A stretch of DNA of 64,000 bases, taken from positions 34,726 through 98,725 of the forward strand of contig NZ_BJDT01000001.1 of assembly GCF_005405285.1 (NCBI RefSeq), written 5' to 3'. Below are positions 8,034 through 16,391 of this stretch, piece by piece. How positions within the stretch are numbered: the stretch's first letter is position 1; every line of letters starts with the position of its first letter. This DNA is from Weissella sagaensis. Its GTDB lineage: Bacteria > Bacillota > Bacilli > Lactobacillales > Lactobacillaceae. Below the pieces are notes generated by a model. The model saw only the letters and a list, made by a program, of their open reading frames with translations. It was not told the origin of the DNA and ran no database searches. The position numbers were made by a program, and so were the translations under genes.

Positions 8034-8804
8034 ATGACTGAAAATAATGATGAACTAATTCTTGGTGGACACCATTTTTCCTCACGGTTTATTTTGGGTT
8101 CTGGTAAGTATTCATATGAATTAATTGATTCAGCAATTCATCATGCCGGTGCGCAAATTATTACGATGGCACTTCGTCGTACGAATACGCAAGAAGAAAA
8201 TATTCTAAATTATATTCCTGATGATGTTACTATCTTACCTAATACATCTGGTAGTACGAATGCTCAAGAAGCAATTCGTATGGCCCGAATTGCACGTGAA
8301 TTGAGTGGTAGTGATTTTATTAAATTAGAAGTTGTCCCTGATAAGACATATTTATTACCAGATAATGAAGAGACAATTAAGGCAACACAGGTATTGGCTG
8401 ATGAAGGATTTATTGTTTTGCCATACATGTTACCTGACTTAAATGCAGCTCGTAAATTAGTCGCAGCTGGTGCAGCTGCGGTAATGCCATTAGGTGCACC
8501 AATTGGTACTAATAGAGGATTAGCAACAAAAGATTTGATTCAAATTTTGATTGATGAAATTGACGTGCCAATTATTGTCGATGCTGGTATTGGTCGTCCG
8601 AGCCAAGCGGCTGAAGCCATGGAAATGGGTGCAGCTGCAGTGATGGCAAATACAGCAATGGCAACGGCTGGTGATATTCCATTGATGTCAGAAGCTTTTA
8701 AGTTAGCTGTTGAAGCAGGACGTAAAGGTTATTTGGCCCAGCCTGGTCGTGTCTTAGATAAAAAAGCAGCTGCATCATCCCCTATTTTGGGAATTAGTAA
8801 GTAG
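8034..8804 (+). CDS. thiG: Thiazole synthase ThiG
   Basis: A 256-residue TIM-barrel enzyme. FILGSGKY near the N-terminus, the IKLEVVPD segment with a catalytic-type Lys, [13 protein letters not shown], and [26 protein letters not shown] (phosphate-binding loop) are hallmarks. It joins 1-deoxy-D-xylulose 5-phosphate, dehydroglycine and ThiS thiocarboxylate into the thiamine thiazole. No ThiO or ThiH (dehydroglycine source) is encoded in this window, so that step must come from elsewhere or from another reaction. SD AGGAGA precedes ATG 8034. Confidence 0.95.
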   Translation: MTENNDELILGGHHFSSRFILGSGKYSYELIDSAIHHAGAQIITMALRRTNTQEENILNYIPDDVTILPNTSGSTNAQEAIRMARIARELSGSDFIKLEVVPDKTYLLPDNEETIKATQVLADEGFIVLPYMLPDLNAARKLVAAGAAAVMPLGAPIGTNRGLATKDLIQILIDEIDVPIIVDAGIGRPSQAAEAMEMGAAAVMANTAMATAGDIPLMSEAFKLAVEAGRKGYLAQPGRVLDKKAAASSPILGISK

Positions 8805-8817
8805 CTAGGTTATTAGA

Positions 8818-10005
8818 ATGTCACAATTGTTAGATTTATTGAATCAGTTTACTCATCAACATAATCAAAATAGACTTGTATATAACCAAGACTGGTTGTC
8901 CAATCAACGAGCATTAATTTTATTAGGTCAACGTAACGGTGCAACGGCAACGGTCGATGATTATGGCAATGTTTACTTAGATTTTCCTGGACAAATGAAT
9001 GACCGGCCTGTCGCAACTGGTTCACATATGGATACAGTAAAACATGGTGGCCGTTATGACGGTTTATACGGTGTTTTGGGTGGCTTTTGTGCTATTCAAC
9101 AAATTTATGAGCAACATGGTATACCAAAACACCCGCTACGATTAATTTCATTTAGTGAAGAAGAAGGTAGCCGTTTTCCAGCTACTTTTACGGGTTCAAA
9201 ATATTATACGGGTACATTACAGACGGAAGTAATATCAGATAAACAAGGGATAACGTTTGACGAAGCGAGACGTTTAGCGGTTACACAATTGCAGCAACTA
9301 CCTCATGTTAAAACCCAGCGCGTGTCACTGCCCGTAACTTTTACCGAATTACACATTGAACAAGGACCACGTCTGGCAGAAAGTCACAAAAAAATCGGTT
9401 TAGTAACCGGTATCGTTGCACAAAAACGATATGAAGTGACAGTACATGGGCAAGCCAATCATGCTGGTACAACACCAATGATACAACGGCAGGATGCGAT
9501 TGCAACGGCTAGTGCATTAATGGCGAAGTTATATGCATTAGCAGCTAAAGCAGCAGAAGATTTAACGTTTACGATTGGTGAAATACATGTCTCACCCAAT
9601 GTCAGCAATGTTGTTGCTGAAAGTTGCCGCTTTACCATTGATTGCCGAGCAAATACTGATGATCAATTAACGGCTTTTGTGACACAGATGCTGCAATTGC
9701 TTGAACAGTCTAAACGAACAAGTGTTATCGAAACACTATGCGTATCTGCAACGCGATTGTCAGATGATTTACGTATGCAAAATGCAGCTTTGGCAACCCA
9801 AATGAATTATTCATATCAAACATTATTTTCTGGTGCTGGTCATGATAGTCAAATTATGAGTTCGTTTGTACCGACAACGATGATTTTTGTCCCTAGTGAG
9901 GCTGGCATTAGTCATACTCCTACTGAATATACAAAATCGGCTGACTTACTAATGGGTGTATCGTTGCTGGCAAACAGTTTATTTGTACAGGCAAATGGTG
10001 AATGA
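8818..10005 (+). CDS. M20-family amidohydrolase (allantoate/N-carbamoyl amino acid hydrolase type); possible YlmB-like deformylase
   Basis: A 395-residue cytoplasmic metallohydrolase. Metal-site motifs are in order: GSHMDTVKHGGRYDG, FSEEEGSRFP, ELHIEQGP, and GAGHDSQIM near the C-terminus. This is the amidohydrolase/carbamoylase branch of M20. Family members remove carbamoyl or formyl groups, or hydrolyse allantoate. In Bacillus, the family member YlmB deformylates N-formyl-aminopyrimidine in thiamine salvage. Because this gene sits 13 bp after thiG in a TPP-controlled operon, that role is my preferred inference. Allantoate or N-carbamoyl amino-acid hydrolysis remains possible. The SD is weak (TAGG). 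Confidence 0.78.
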   Translation: MSQLLDLLNQFTHQHNQNRLVYNQDWLSNQRALILLGQRNGATATVDDYGNVYLDFPGQMNDRPVATGSHMDTVKHGGRYDGLYGVLGGFCAIQQIYEQHGIPKHPLRLISFSEEEGSRFPATFTGSKYYTGTLQTEVISDKQGITFDEARRLAVTQLQQLPHVKTQRVSLPVTFTELHIEQGPRLAESHKKIGLVTGIVAQKRYEVTVHGQANHAGTTPMIQRQDAIATASALMAKLYALAAKAAEDLTFTIGEIHVSPNVSNVVAESCRFTIDCRANTDDQLTAFVTQMLQLLEQSKRTSVIETLCVSATRLSDDLRMQNAALATQMNYSYQTLFSGAGHDSQIMSSFVPTTMIFVPSEAGISHTPTEYTKSADLLMGVSLLANSLFVQANGE

Positions 10006-10006
10006 A

Positions 10007-11233
10007 ATGAGAATAAAATTAGGTCTAACAACGCAAATTATTATTGGTGCGGTATTAGGCATCATCTTGGGTGCTGTTTTAAGATCTAAGATTGCCGATA
10101 TTAAAATTATTGGCGATATTTTCTTAAGGTTGATTCAAATGGCAGTAATCCCTTTGGTTTTCTGTACGGTTATTGCGGCAATTGGTAAATTACCCATCAA
10201 GCAATTAGGCCGTTTAGGTATGCGAATCGTATTATGGTTTACGATTACAACCGTGATTGCTGCCCTAGTTGGTTTAATTCTAGGCTGTTTGTTCCATCCG
10301 GGTATGGGACTACATTTAACACTTAATGCACCTCTGACTGATGACATTGTTAAAAATAAAGTTGCATTAACTGATATGATATTGGGATTTTTTCCAACTA
10401 ATATTTTTGAAGCCTTAACACAAGGTAACACGATTCAAGTGATCATCTTTGCTTTGTTGTTTGGAGTGGTATTAAGTAAGGCAAATACTAGTCAGCAATA
10501 TGACGCTATTCTTACGGGATTGTAGCAGTTAAATCAATTATTGGTGTCATTAATTCAAGCTGTTTTACGGTTAGCGCCACTAGGAATCGGTGCTTTAATG
10601 GCAGCAGTGACAGCTGATAACGGATTAAAGGTGTTAATACCTTTAATCAAATTTTTAGGCATATTTGGGTTAGGCACGCTACTATTTTTAATGGGCCTAT
10701 TTACCATGATTATGCTGCGAGCACATATGTCTTTGCATGCGGTCCTACATGGTTTTGCGAATATTATATTGATTGCTATGACGACCACGTCTTCTGCTGC
10801 TTCATTACCAGTCGAAATGCATGATGCTGAAAAACGATTGGGTGTTGGGAAAGAAATTAGCGAATTAGTGTTGCCGTTGGGGATGGCATTAAATAGTAAT
10901 GGATTAGCAATGTATTTAGCTTTAGCTTGTGTTACGATGACGCAATTTTATGGTTTGTCACTTTCGTTTTTGATGATGTTAGAAATTGTTTTATTAGCAA
11001 TTGTTGCCTGTTTAGGCACTGTCGCTGTTCCAGGTGGTGGCTTAGTTGCTTTAACGATTATCGTCCCTGCCCTTGGTTTACCACTTGAAAGCATTGCTTT
11101 ATTGGCTGGTATCGACTGGTTTGCGGGTATTTTTAGAACAACTTTAAATGTCGTTGGTGACACAACAACTGCGATTATGATTGCGGCAGATGAGCATGAA
11201 CTATCACAAGTGTCCGTATCAATTGAAAATTAA
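10007..11233 (+). pseudogene. DAACS-family cation symporter interrupted by in-frame TAG
   Basis: The frame runs from ATG 10007 (MRIKLGLTTQIIIG) to TAA 11233, 409 codons, with a single amber codon at 10523-10525. The two halves read continuously across it: ...AILTGL-stop-QLNQLLVSLIQAVLRLAPLG. Full-length features of dicarboxylate/amino-acid:cation symporters are present: FLRLIQMAVIPLVF, the Ser-rich hairpin TTTSSAASLPVEM, and NSNGLAMYLAL in place of the common NMDGT. No SD precedes any start in the second half. A CAG-to-TAG transition is the simplest cause. Either the gene is dead, the stop is suppressed, or the base is a sequencing error. It starts 2 bp after the M20 gene and looks like the last thi-operon member. 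Confidence 0.8.
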
Positions 11234-11248
11234 AAGTCATACAAAAAA

Positions 11249-11283
11249 GCAGGTTGCAATTTAAACATTGTGACCTGTTTTTA
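11249..11283 (+). terminator. Terminator at the end of the thi operon
   Basis: GCAGGTTGCAAT / ATTGTGACCTGT forms a hairpin followed by TTTTT. The 3' arm overlaps the stop codon end of the convergent MerR gene. Confidence 0.75.
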
Positions 11284-11665
11284 CGTATTCTTCAGTACCA
11301 TCGGCAACTGCTTGTGTATAGTAATGACATTTATAGTTAATGGTATCTAGTGTTTTTTGGAGTTCAGCCATTTGCTCTTGAACTGATTGCTGTAGTTGTT
11401 GGAACATATTAAGGCGTTGTTGAAGTGTTTCATCCCCCGTCTCACACCATTCAATGAAAGTCTTAATATCTTTAATCGACATATTGGATTTCTTTAAACA
11501 TTCAATGATATTAATGGTGTCCAAGTTTTCTTGTGTGAAAACTCTTGTCCCTGCTGTATTTTTTTGTAAATTTGGGATTAAATGCTCTTTGTCATAATAA
11601 CGGATAGTTGAGATTGAAAGATTGAATTGTTTAGCAACCTCACCAATCGAGTAGACTGTTGTCAT
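11261..11665 (-). CDS. MerR-family transcriptional regulator (AdhR-like)
   Basis: A 134-residue regulator. The N-terminal winged helix-turn-helix YSIGEVAKQFNLSISTIRYYDKEHLIP is the MerR DNA-binding domain. The remainder is a long dimerisation coiled coil (about 80-120). The C-terminus has one Cys (NYKCHYY) and no metal-site cluster. The gene is divergent from an SDR gene, so it probably controls the SDR-hydrolase-acetyltransferase set at 11757-14147. MerR relatives in this setting often respond to aldehydes or other electrophiles; that is family knowledge and is not shown here. Confidence 0.88.
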   Translation of the reverse strand: MTTVYSIGEVAKQFNLSISTIRYYDKEHLIPNLQKNTAGTRVFTQENLDTINIIECLKKSNMSIKDIKTFIEWCETGDETLQQRLNMFQQLQQSVQEQMAELQKTLDTINYKCHYYTQAVADGTEEYVKTGHNV

Positions 11666-11686
11666 AATTACTACCTTCCTTATTGT

Positions 11687-11733
11687 TTGACCTAAAGTCA
11701 GGTTTAGGGTTTAAAGTAATCGTATCATATAAT
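11687..11733 (+). promoter_or_regulatory. Divergent promoter region with MerR operator candidate
   Basis: CCTAAA-GTCAGG-TTTAGG (11691-11708) is a perfect 6+6 inverted repeat, overlapped by TGAC-CTAAA-GTCA (11688-11700). TATAAT at 11728-11733 lies 19 bp after TTTAGG, the long spacer typical of MerR-controlled promoters. The exact -35 box is ambiguous. Confidence 0.6.
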
Positions 11734-11756
11734 GTAACCAAGGGGGAAACGAATAT

Positions 11757-12491
11757 ATGTCAATTAAAGATAAGGTGATTGTTATTACAGGTGCTTCAAG
11801 TGGTATTGGTGCTGCAACAGTTGCAAATTTAGCAAAACAACATGCAAAGTTAGTTATTGGTGCACGACGTGTAGATAAATTAGATGAGCTAAAGGAAAAA
11901 TATTCTGAAGCAGAAATCATCACACAAAAAGTCGATGTCACTAATTTTGATGAAGTTAATGATTTAGTAAAAACGGCAATTGAACATTTTGGAAAAATTG
12001 ATGTCCTATTTAACAATGCAGGTATTATGCCGATTAATCCTTTAATTAAGGGTGCTCGTAATGAGTGGCAAAATATTTTGAATGTTAATGTTATGGGTGT
12101 TCTTAATGGAATTGCGGCTGTTTTACCAATCATGCAATCGCAAAAATTTGGGCATATTATTGCAACTGATTCGGTAGCTGGTCATGTCGTTGTACCCAAT
12201 TTAGCAGTTTATAATGGGTCAAAATTTGCGGTACGAGCAATTATGGAAGGTTTGCGCCAGGAACATCATAATGATGGCATTCGTACTTCAATCGTGTCAC
12301 CTGGTGCTGTAGCAACGGAATTATATAAATCATCTACTGATGAAGCAACGCAACAAGCAGAACTAGAAAACGAAAAGGAAATTGGACTTTCTGCTGAAAA
12401 TGTGGCGACGGCTGTTGCTTATGCAATTGATACGCCTGACAACATGGATGTTAATGAAATTATTATTCGACCTATCAAACAACCGGTTTAA
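11757..12491 (+). CDS. Short-chain dehydrogenase/reductase (SDR)
   Basis: A 244-residue classical SDR. The cofactor motif GASSGIGAAT is at about 12-21. NNAG is at about 88. A catalytic Ser (TDSVAGHVV) and the pair Y-x-x-x-K (YNGSKFAVRA, about 153-157) follow. GARRVDK after beta-2 has Arg residues, which favours NADP(H). The substrate is unknown. The enzyme resembles broad NADP-dependent reductases found beside MerR regulators. SD GGGGG precedes ATG 11757; the hydrolase gene follows after 18 bp. Confidence 0.88.
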   Translation: MSIKDKVIVITGASSGIGAATVANLAKQHAKLVIGARRVDKLDELKEKYSEAEIITQKVDVTNFDEVNDLVKTAIEHFGKIDVLFNNAGIMPINPLIKGARNEWQNILNVNVMGVLNGIAAVLPIMQSQKFGHIIATDSVAGHVVVPNLAVYNGSKFAVRAIMEGLRQEHHNDGIRTSIVSPGAVATELYKSSTDEATQQAELENEKEIGLSAENVATAVAYAIDTPDNMDVNEIIIRPIKQPV

Positions 12492-12509
12492 TTATATGAA
12501 AGAGGTAAT

Positions 12510-13523
12510 ATGATGACTAAAATTTTAAATGATACACGTGTATTTGCAGTAAATCCAAATATAGATGTGCAAGATGTGACATTTCAAAATAGATTCGGTT
12601 TTGTTTTAGCTGGTCACCTTTATAAGCCGTTGAATTTCGAAGAGGGAAATAAATATGCAGCAATTGTGATATCAGGACCTTTTGGGGCTGTTAAGGAGCA
12701 ATCAAGTGGCTTATATTCACAAACTTTAGCAGAACGCGGTTTTGTTACCTTGGCATTTGATCAATCTACTACTGGCGAGAGTTCAGGAAATGTCCGTAAC
12801 ATGGCATCACCAGATATTTTTACAGAAGATTTTTCAGCTGCTGTTGATTTTATTGGTATGCAAGATTATGTTAATCGTGAAAAAATTGGTGCCTTAGGTA
12901 TTTGTGGGCTTGGTAGTCATGTGCTTACTGCGGCTGCAATTGATAAACGTATTAAAGCCGTTGCGACCAGTGTTATGTACGATATGGGTGAATCAATGTG
13001 GCAAGGTATAGATGGTTCTAAGACGCTAAAGCAACAAGATATTGAACGTGATTATTTAGCAGAACAACGTTGGCATGATGCTGAAAATAATACTCACGAA
13101 GTCGGACCACATGAATTACCTTTCGATGAGAATGACCAACCTATTCATTTGACAAGTATATTGCCAGATAAATTGGATGAAGATGCAGATCCAGTAACTA
13201 CCGACTTTTTCCACTATTATAAGGAACGGGCTTTCCACCCTCGATCAGTTAATTCAAATGGTGCTTGGGCAGCTACGAGTCCTTGGAGTTATTATAATTT
13301 TAGCTTGCAGCAGAAAATTTCTGAAATCGCTCCTCGACCAACACTAATTGTAACCGGTGAGAAAGCACATTCTCGCCATATGGCAGAAAAATCATATGAA
13401 TACTTGCACGAACCTAAGGAATTAGTTATTGTACCTAATGCAACACATGTGGATTTGTATGATCAAATGACATTAATTCCCTTTGATAAATTTGAATCAT
13501 TCTTTAAAGGTAATTTAAAATAA
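12510..13523 (+). CDS. Alpha/beta hydrolase, dienelactone-hydrolase-like
   Basis: 337 residues. The nucleophile elbow reads GICGLGSH, with Cys in the nucleophile position as in the dienelactone hydrolase group. The segment GERGFVTLAFDQSTTGESSG-like (SQTLAERGFVTLAFD) and the C-terminal acid/His part (PTLIVTGEKAHSRHMAE ... NATHVDLYD) complete an alpha/beta hydrolase fold with Cys-Asp/Glu-His. Similar proteins occur next to SDR genes in many Firmicutes, but a reaction has not been assigned that I know of. The start is either of two adjacent ATGs after AAGAGG. Confidence 0.82.
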   Translation: MMTKILNDTRVFAVNPNIDVQDVTFQNRFGFVLAGHLYKPLNFEEGNKYAAIVISGPFGAVKEQSSGLYSQTLAERGFVTLAFDQSTTGESSGNVRNMASPDIFTEDFSAAVDFIGMQDYVNREKIGALGICGLGSHVLTAAAIDKRIKAVATSVMYDMGESMWQGIDGSKTLKQQDIERDYLAEQRWHDAENNTHEVGPHELPFDENDQPIHLTSILPDKLDEDADPVTTDFFHYYKERAFHPRSVNSNGAWAATSPWSYYNFSLQQKISEIAPRPTLIVTGEKAHSRHMAEKSYEYLHEPKELVIVPNATHVDLYDQMTLIPFDKFESFFKGNLK

Positions 13524-13577
13524 ATTTTCTTTATTTGATGCGCTAGTAGATAATTTGAGAAATTTTAGGGGTATAAT

Positions 13578-14147
13578 ATGGAAATAAAAGAACTAATAAA
13601 TAAGATGGACACAGATCACGTTATACCTGCAAATTCAGAACTTAATCGTGCAATGAATGACGTGTCGTCAGAAACACGCCGCTTGTGTATGACTTTAAAT
13701 ACAGGTGTTTACACGGATGATGAAATCAGAGACCAATTTTCTCAGATTATTGGCAAAACAGTTGATTCAGCATTTACACTGTTTTTACCTTTTACAACAG
13801 ATTTTGGGAAAAATATTGTTGTTGGAAAAAATGTGTTTATTAACTCAGGTTGCCGTTTTCAAGACCAGGGTAAAATTGAGATTGGTGACAATAGTTTAAT
13901 TGGTCATAACGTTGTCATTGCAACGATTAATCATGATTTAAATCCAAAACATAGAGGAACTTTGCATCTACAACCTGTGAAATTAGCAAATAATACATGG
14001 ATTGGTTCTAATGCCACCATTTTAGCCGGTGTTACGGTTGGTGAAAATTCAGTCGTTGCTGCTGGTGCGGTGGTTGCCAAGGATGTACCAGCTAATACAG
14101 TTGTTGCAGGCACCCCTGCTAAGTTTGTTAAACATCTGGAATATTAA
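13578..14147 (+). CDS. Left-handed beta-helix O-acetyltransferase (maltose/galactoside acetyltransferase family)
   Basis: 189 residues. Hexapeptide-repeat coils dominate residues 70-185 (IEIGDNSLIGHNVVIATINHD, WIGSNATILAGVTVGENSVVAAGAVVAKDVPANTVVAGTPAKFV). The His of INHD is the expected catalytic residue. These trimeric enzymes acetylate sugars or related hydroxyls with acetyl-CoA. It lies 54 bp downstream of the hydrolase and may be the third gene of the MerR-linked set. Two further members of the family are encoded at 34156 and 34853. Confidence 0.88.
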   Translation: MEIKELINKMDTDHVIPANSELNRAMNDVSSETRRLCMTLNTGVYTDDEIRDQFSQIIGKTVDSAFTLFLPFTTDFGKNIVVGKNVFINSGCRFQDQGKIEIGDNSLIGHNVVIATINHDLNPKHRGTLHLQPVKLANNTWIGSNATILAGVTVGENSVVAAGAVVAKDVPANTVVAGTPAKFVKHLEY

Positions 14148-14153
14148 AAAAGA

Positions 14154-14184
14154 AGCAAGCTACCACTAATTGGCAGCTTGCTTT
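14154..14184. terminator. Bidirectional terminator between acetyltransferase and pox
   Basis: AAGCAAGCT / AGCTTGCTT closes a hairpin with A-rich sequence on the left and T-rich on the right, between convergent genes. Confidence 0.8.
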
Positions 14185-14201
14185 ATTTAATTAATAGATA
14201 A

Positions 14202-15956
14202 TTATGCTTCAAAGTCTTTTAAAATGTCACTAAATGCGGGTTGTCCATCAACTGGTAAGTCATATGTTTCACGATAATTATTGACCATGTCTTCACCAAA
14301 AGTGCTTGTTTCAAGTGGCATAAAGCTAGTATCAATAGGATCAATATTTTGGATTTTAGCATCCAAGACGATTGGTTTGGTATTACCATGTGCTTGGAGT
14401 TCATTAATCTGAGTCATCGCTTCGTGTAATTCAGTTAAATTAGTAACAGTAAAGCCAATTGCCCCCATGTTATTAGCCATCTCACCCCAATTTGCACCTA
14501 ATAAATCAATACCATAAGGTGCTTGGTTAGCTTGAATTTTTTCATGTGCAATGTAACCAAAGGCACGATTTTCTAAGACAACATTAATAACAGGCAAATT
14601 ATACTTCACTTCAGTTAGTAAATCAGGCATAACCATAGCGTAACCACCATCTCCTGAAATTGACCAAACTTGTTTGTCTGGGAAACTTAATTTACCAGCT
14701 AGACCTGCTGGTAGCCCGAATCCCATGGTTCCGTACCATGCAGACATCGTAAATTTTTGTCCCTTATTAAGTGGTAATTGACGAATTGACCACTCCGTAT
14801 TATTACCAACATCAAGACCAAAGATAGCGTCATCTGAAGCATTCTCTTTAATTGCTTGTAAGACACCTTCAGCCCGTAAACCGTTTTTATCATCTTTAGC
14901 TAGTTTGTCTAACCAATCTAGCCAAAGGTGACGATCCTGCTTAGCAGCTGCTAAGAAAGGCGTCGTTTCTGCTTGATAATTAGTGTTAGCTAATTCAGAT
15001 AAGAAACGCTTGGCATCAGCTAGGACTGTGATATTCGCATCAAATTGCTTACCTAAGTCAGCTAAATTGTTGTTTACTTGGATAAATGTTTTATCTTGTG
15101 GCATGAAACGAGCGAATGGATAGTTGGTTCCGACGAATAGAATCAAATCACTTGTTTGACTGACTTCAAACGCTGATTTAGTCCCAAGACGACCACGAGC
15201 CCCCATGTAATAAGGATGATCTGTTGGGAAAATACCAGTTGCTGGAGCAGTTGATAGGACTGGTAGACCAAACTTTTCAGCGACCGCAATTGCTTCCTCA
15301 CGAGCCCCTTGTGCTCCTTTACCAAGCCACATAATAGGACGTTTAGCGTTTTTAATAGCCGAAGTCACTTGGTTCACATCTGCAGATGACATAGCTAAGT
15401 CTAGTTGATGCTGCTTATAAGGCTTGGTTTGACGCTCTGTATAGTCAATTTTTTGACCCGATAAATCATCAGGCAAGATAACAACTGAAACTGAACGTGT
15501 TGCGTATGCTGATCGAATTGCTTCATCAACTACTTGAGGAATCTGTTCTGCACTGACAACTTGCTTATGGAAAGTTGCCACGTCAGCAAAGATTGGGTCT
15601 TGGTTCATTTCTTGGAAGAAATTAGTGTTCATTACCCCCGTAGCAGATTGACCAACTAATGCTAATACGGGCGTATGATCCATTTTGGCATCATATAATC
15701 CATTCAATAGATGAACGGAACCTGGACCAGCTGATCCAAATGCTACGCCAATTGTACCTGTTAACTTTGAATCTGCTGAAGCAGCTAAAGCCCCAATTTC
15801 TTCGTGTCGCACTTGAATATATTTAATGTTTTCACGTTCTTGATATAGACCGTCAACCATATTGTTAACAGAATCAGCCGTAATACCATAGACGTGATCT
15901 ACGTCCCATTTTTCTAATACCTTTGCTAATGCTTGTCCTGCTGTCATATTTGCCAT
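14202..15956 (-). CDS. pox: Pyruvate oxidase
   Basis: A 584-residue TPP/FAD enzyme. The N-terminal Pyr domain carries QVRHEEIGALAASAD (catalytic-type Glu at about 52-53) and GVAFGSAGPGSVHLLNGLYDA. A central FAD domain follows. The C-terminal PP domain carries the TPP motif SISGDGGYAMVMPDLL (about 434) and continues to VVLENRAFGYI. Length and order match Lactobacillales pyruvate oxidase, which converts pyruvate, phosphate and O2 to acetyl phosphate, CO2 and H2O2. A related acetolactate-synthase-type enzyme is less likely given the close match in layout. It is monocistronic, with SD AGAGGT. A 19-bp inverted repeat lies about 70 bp upstream of the start. Confidence 0.9.
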   Translation of the reverse strand: MANMTAGQALAKVLEKWDVDHVYGITADSVNNMVDGLYQERENIKYIQVRHEEIGALAASADSKLTGTIGVAFGSAGPGSVHLLNGLYDAKMDHTPVLALVGQSATGVMNTNFFQEMNQDPIFADVATFHKQVVSAEQIPQVVDEAIRSAYATRSVSVVILPDDLSGQKIDYTERQTKPYKQHQLDLAMSSADVNQVTSAIKNAKRPIMWLGKGAQGAREEAIAVAEKFGLPVLSTAPATGIFPTDHPYYMGARGRLGTKSAFEVSQTSDLILFVGTNYPFARFMPQDKTFIQVNNNLADLGKQFDANITVLADAKRFLSELANTNYQAETTPFLAAAKQDRHLWLDWLDKLAKDDKNGLRAEGVLQAIKENASDDAIFGLDVGNNTEWSIRQLPLNKGQKFTMSAWYGTMGFGLPAGLAGKLSFPDKQVWSISGDGGYAMVMPDLLTEVKYNLPVINVVLENRAFGYIAHEKIQANQAPYGIDLLGANWGEMANNMGAIGFTVTNLTELHEAMTQINELQAHGNTKPIVLDAKIQNIDPIDTSFMPLETSTFGEDMVNNYRETYDLPVDGQPAFSDILKDFEA

Positions 15957-16025
15957 GAATAGATACCTCTTTTCACATTAAACGGAGCGGTATAAAATCG
16001 TTCTTTTGTTTTTATTAATTGATAT

Positions 16026-16044
16026 TTGTTCAACTTGTGAACAA
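16026..16044. promoter_or_regulatory. Inverted repeat upstream of pox
   Basis: TTGTTCA-ACTTG-TGAACAA, with perfect 7-bp arms. It shares the half-site TGTTCA with the palindrome at 2397-2414 upstream of the NEAT protein. This is a candidate operator for an unidentified regulator. Confidence 0.5.
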
Positions 16045-16157
16045 TGATTAGTATATCACTTACTTTTTGTAAGTTAAAGGACTGTTTTATATTTTTGGAG
16101 TAAATTCGGGATTTTGTTTCTGTTTTATTTGTAAACTTTTACACTGTGTCACAGTAT

Positions 16158-16295
16158 ATGGATGTATGGGTTGAAATCAGAACAACGAATGATATTATCA
16201 GTGAAGAATTAATGGATTTATTGTACGACAATCAAATGGGTGTGCGAGAGAAAACAATTGTCGTGATTGATGACAATTTATTTTTTGAAGAATAG
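16158..16295 (+). CDS. Hypothetical 45-residue acidic protein
   Basis: ATG 16158 (or GTG 16146, adding SQYM) opens MDVWVEIRTTNDIISEELMD and ends VVIDDNLFFEE at TAG 16295. The composition is protein-like, acidic and alpha/beta-patterned, without membrane segments. No clear SD is visible. A strong intrinsic terminator begins 12 bp after the stop, which supports expression. It could be the remaining C-terminal piece of a decayed gene. No family recognised. Confidence 0.4.
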   Translation: MDVWVEIRTTNDIISEELMDLLYDNQMGVREKTIVVIDDNLFFEE

Positions 16296-16307
16296 GTATA
16301 CGTATAC

Positions 16308-16340
16308 AAAAACGACAGTAAATATTTACTGTCGTTTTTA
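16308..16340. terminator. Bidirectional terminator
   Basis: AACGACAGTAAAT / ATTTACTGTCGTT is a perfect 13-bp inverted repeat flanked by A and T runs. It serves the small ORF on the plus strand and the FNT gene on the minus strand. Confidence 0.88.
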
Positions 16341-16391
16341 AAATATAAAAATTACATTTATTTGCCTTTTAAATATCGATTGTTTTATTTG

